NCBI RefSeq assembly: GCF_901709675.1
Contig: NC_051089.1
Coordinates: forward strand, 2,171,476-2,235,475
Reading direction: 5' to 3'
Source: Syngnathus acus
Lineage: Eukaryota > Chordata > Actinopteri > Syngnathiformes > Syngnathidae
DNA length: 64,000 nt
Below the pieces are notes generated by a model. That model made no database searches. It had not been told where the DNA came from and saw only the letters and a program-made list of their open reading frames with translations. This document shows positions 62,824 through 64,000 of the stretch, in pieces. The stretch's first letter is position 1. Every line of letters begins with the position of its first letter. The position numbers were made by a program, and so were the translations under genes.

Positions 62824-64000
62824 TGTTAGAGCTGAGTGCAACATTGGAACCGGAGCATTTACACCAAACAAAACCTAGGAGTTAAAAGATTCAAGATAAT
62901 TTTACAGAATGTAATCTTGAGGTGACAATCTCATATGAGAAAACGGAATCCGAACAGGAAGGAAATGTCTTTTTTGTGACCAAGTAATTCCCTCGGATCC
63001 GTGGCTTTTTTTTGTGTGTGTGTCGCTGAGCAGTGTATTCCCATTCATGGGGATTGGAGAGCACGGTGACCTAAGGGAGACCCTGTAATTATCCTCCGTG
63101 TCTGTGACAGGCCAGGATAATCAGTCTCACTGGGAATACGAGCCCAGATCTGCGACCGAATGCATCTGAAAGACTCACTGACGCACGCTCACTGCTAGTA
63201 CCAGTGCTCTCTGCACAGCTCTAGTAGGTCACAGTGTGTCTAAAACCCTCACTTACATTTTCTTTTTAAGTCCAGCTCTCAGTTTAGGAGATTTGAGTTC
63301 CAATAGATTAGAATCTCTTCTAAACGTGCTCAGCAGGACGATAAAAGCTTCCACACACATCTTAAAGGAAATCCTAAATTCCTTTTTATTTTGGATTATT
63401 CATAGTGCTGTGTGTGAAACAGGCAGCAGGCACCCAAGCCAATTAGCGATTGTAGCAGGGAGTGCCATTTGATAGGAAAGTTTTCAAACATTTACCTGAT
63501 TTGTGCACAATGGTAAATAAGCAGCCGGTAAACGACATGTCGCACGACATTGATTGTTTTGTGGGTAGAAAAGTAAAGGTTAGCATGCACACTTTGAAGT
63601 ACACCAACACGTACACAACAGGATGTGCTCACACAAACACAATGGATCAACGCCTCATCAATTTTTCAGAGAGGCTTCAGAAAGAAGGCAGTGATTTGGC
63701 ACGAGCCACAAACACACACACACACACATTCACAAAAATCAGAGATGAAAACACTTTTCAGCATGCATTAATGTCAACTCCAAAATACCCAAAAACTCTC
63801 AGAGAAGAGGAGAAGGTCCTAGCGAATGTGGCGATAACAAGAGGGATGTTTTCACTCGGAAAAATTGATGATTTTCAAGATATGTGTGAGCAACTGCCAT
63901 ACAAATGAGCGAAGCCGCGTTCCCTGAGGGGAGCTGGGAATCAATTAGCACACTGAGTGGCAGTGGATTGGCTAGTCGTGGATGCTAACATGCCAGACGT

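Larger units (their letters stand above)
59235..64000. other. Gene desert to the window edge, no supported gene
   Basis: Holds G-runs at 59951-59964 and 62588-62598, AT-rich sequence at 59870-59945, a CA tract near 63708-63728 and two CTCF-like sites. The frames at 60747-60256 (minus, 163 codons) and 63462-63908 (plus, 148 codons) are fairly long but show no domain; the latter runs through a CA tract. Confidence 0.4.

Noticed and set aside
63462-63908. 148-codon plus-strand frame at the window edge
   Set aside because: Runs through a CA microsatellite (THTHTHT) and has no recognisable domain; a protein-level search would be needed to revive it.

Overview
This window is vertebrate nuclear DNA, most likely from a teleost fish. 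The only recognisable protein-coding gene is a protocadherin-9 orthologue (pcdh9). The surrounding DNA is AT-rich, full of microsatellites, and carries decayed transposable elements of types I know from fish genomes: hAT-like and piggyBac-like miniature elements, Tc1/mariner remnants, LINE 3' ends, and the old dispersed repeat with the 'accgcttatcc' and 'gaactggtcgcc' style core. The species cannot be fixed by reading; a percomorph is a guess from the repeats.

The gene is on the minus strand. One very large exon (7740-10857) encodes the signal peptide, seven cadherin repeats, the membrane segment and the first two conserved cytoplasmic motifs, 1012 codons from the ATG at 10775 to a consensus splice donor at 7739-7738. 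A candidate untranslated exon 1 ends at a consensus donor at 11663-11662, inside a CpG-rich block (about 11640-12500) that looks like the promoter. Intron 1 would be about 0.8 kb. Everything below 7739 is the start of the next, probably very long, intron. The remaining 3' exons (including the conserved motif 3 region) are outside the window.

Everything above about 12500 lies upstream of the gene and behaves as a gene desert of more than 50 kb: no supported exon, tRNA or rRNA. It holds interspersed repeats (hAT-like element copies at 20780 and 25073 with another in the intron at 5840; piggyBac-like mini-elements at 24794 and 43902; an intact hAT-type foldback MITE at 44628-44840 with an 8-bp target duplication; another foldback element at 56044-56202; a Tc1 transposase relic at 38867-39300; LINE 3' fragments at 44985 and 50450), long microsatellites (notably 33767-34014), and several stretches of mixed, homeodomain-site-rich sequence that I flag as candidate conserved regulatory elements. 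Long deserts with regulatory elements are the usual setting of delta-protocadherin genes. No convincing undescribed multi-gene system is visible.
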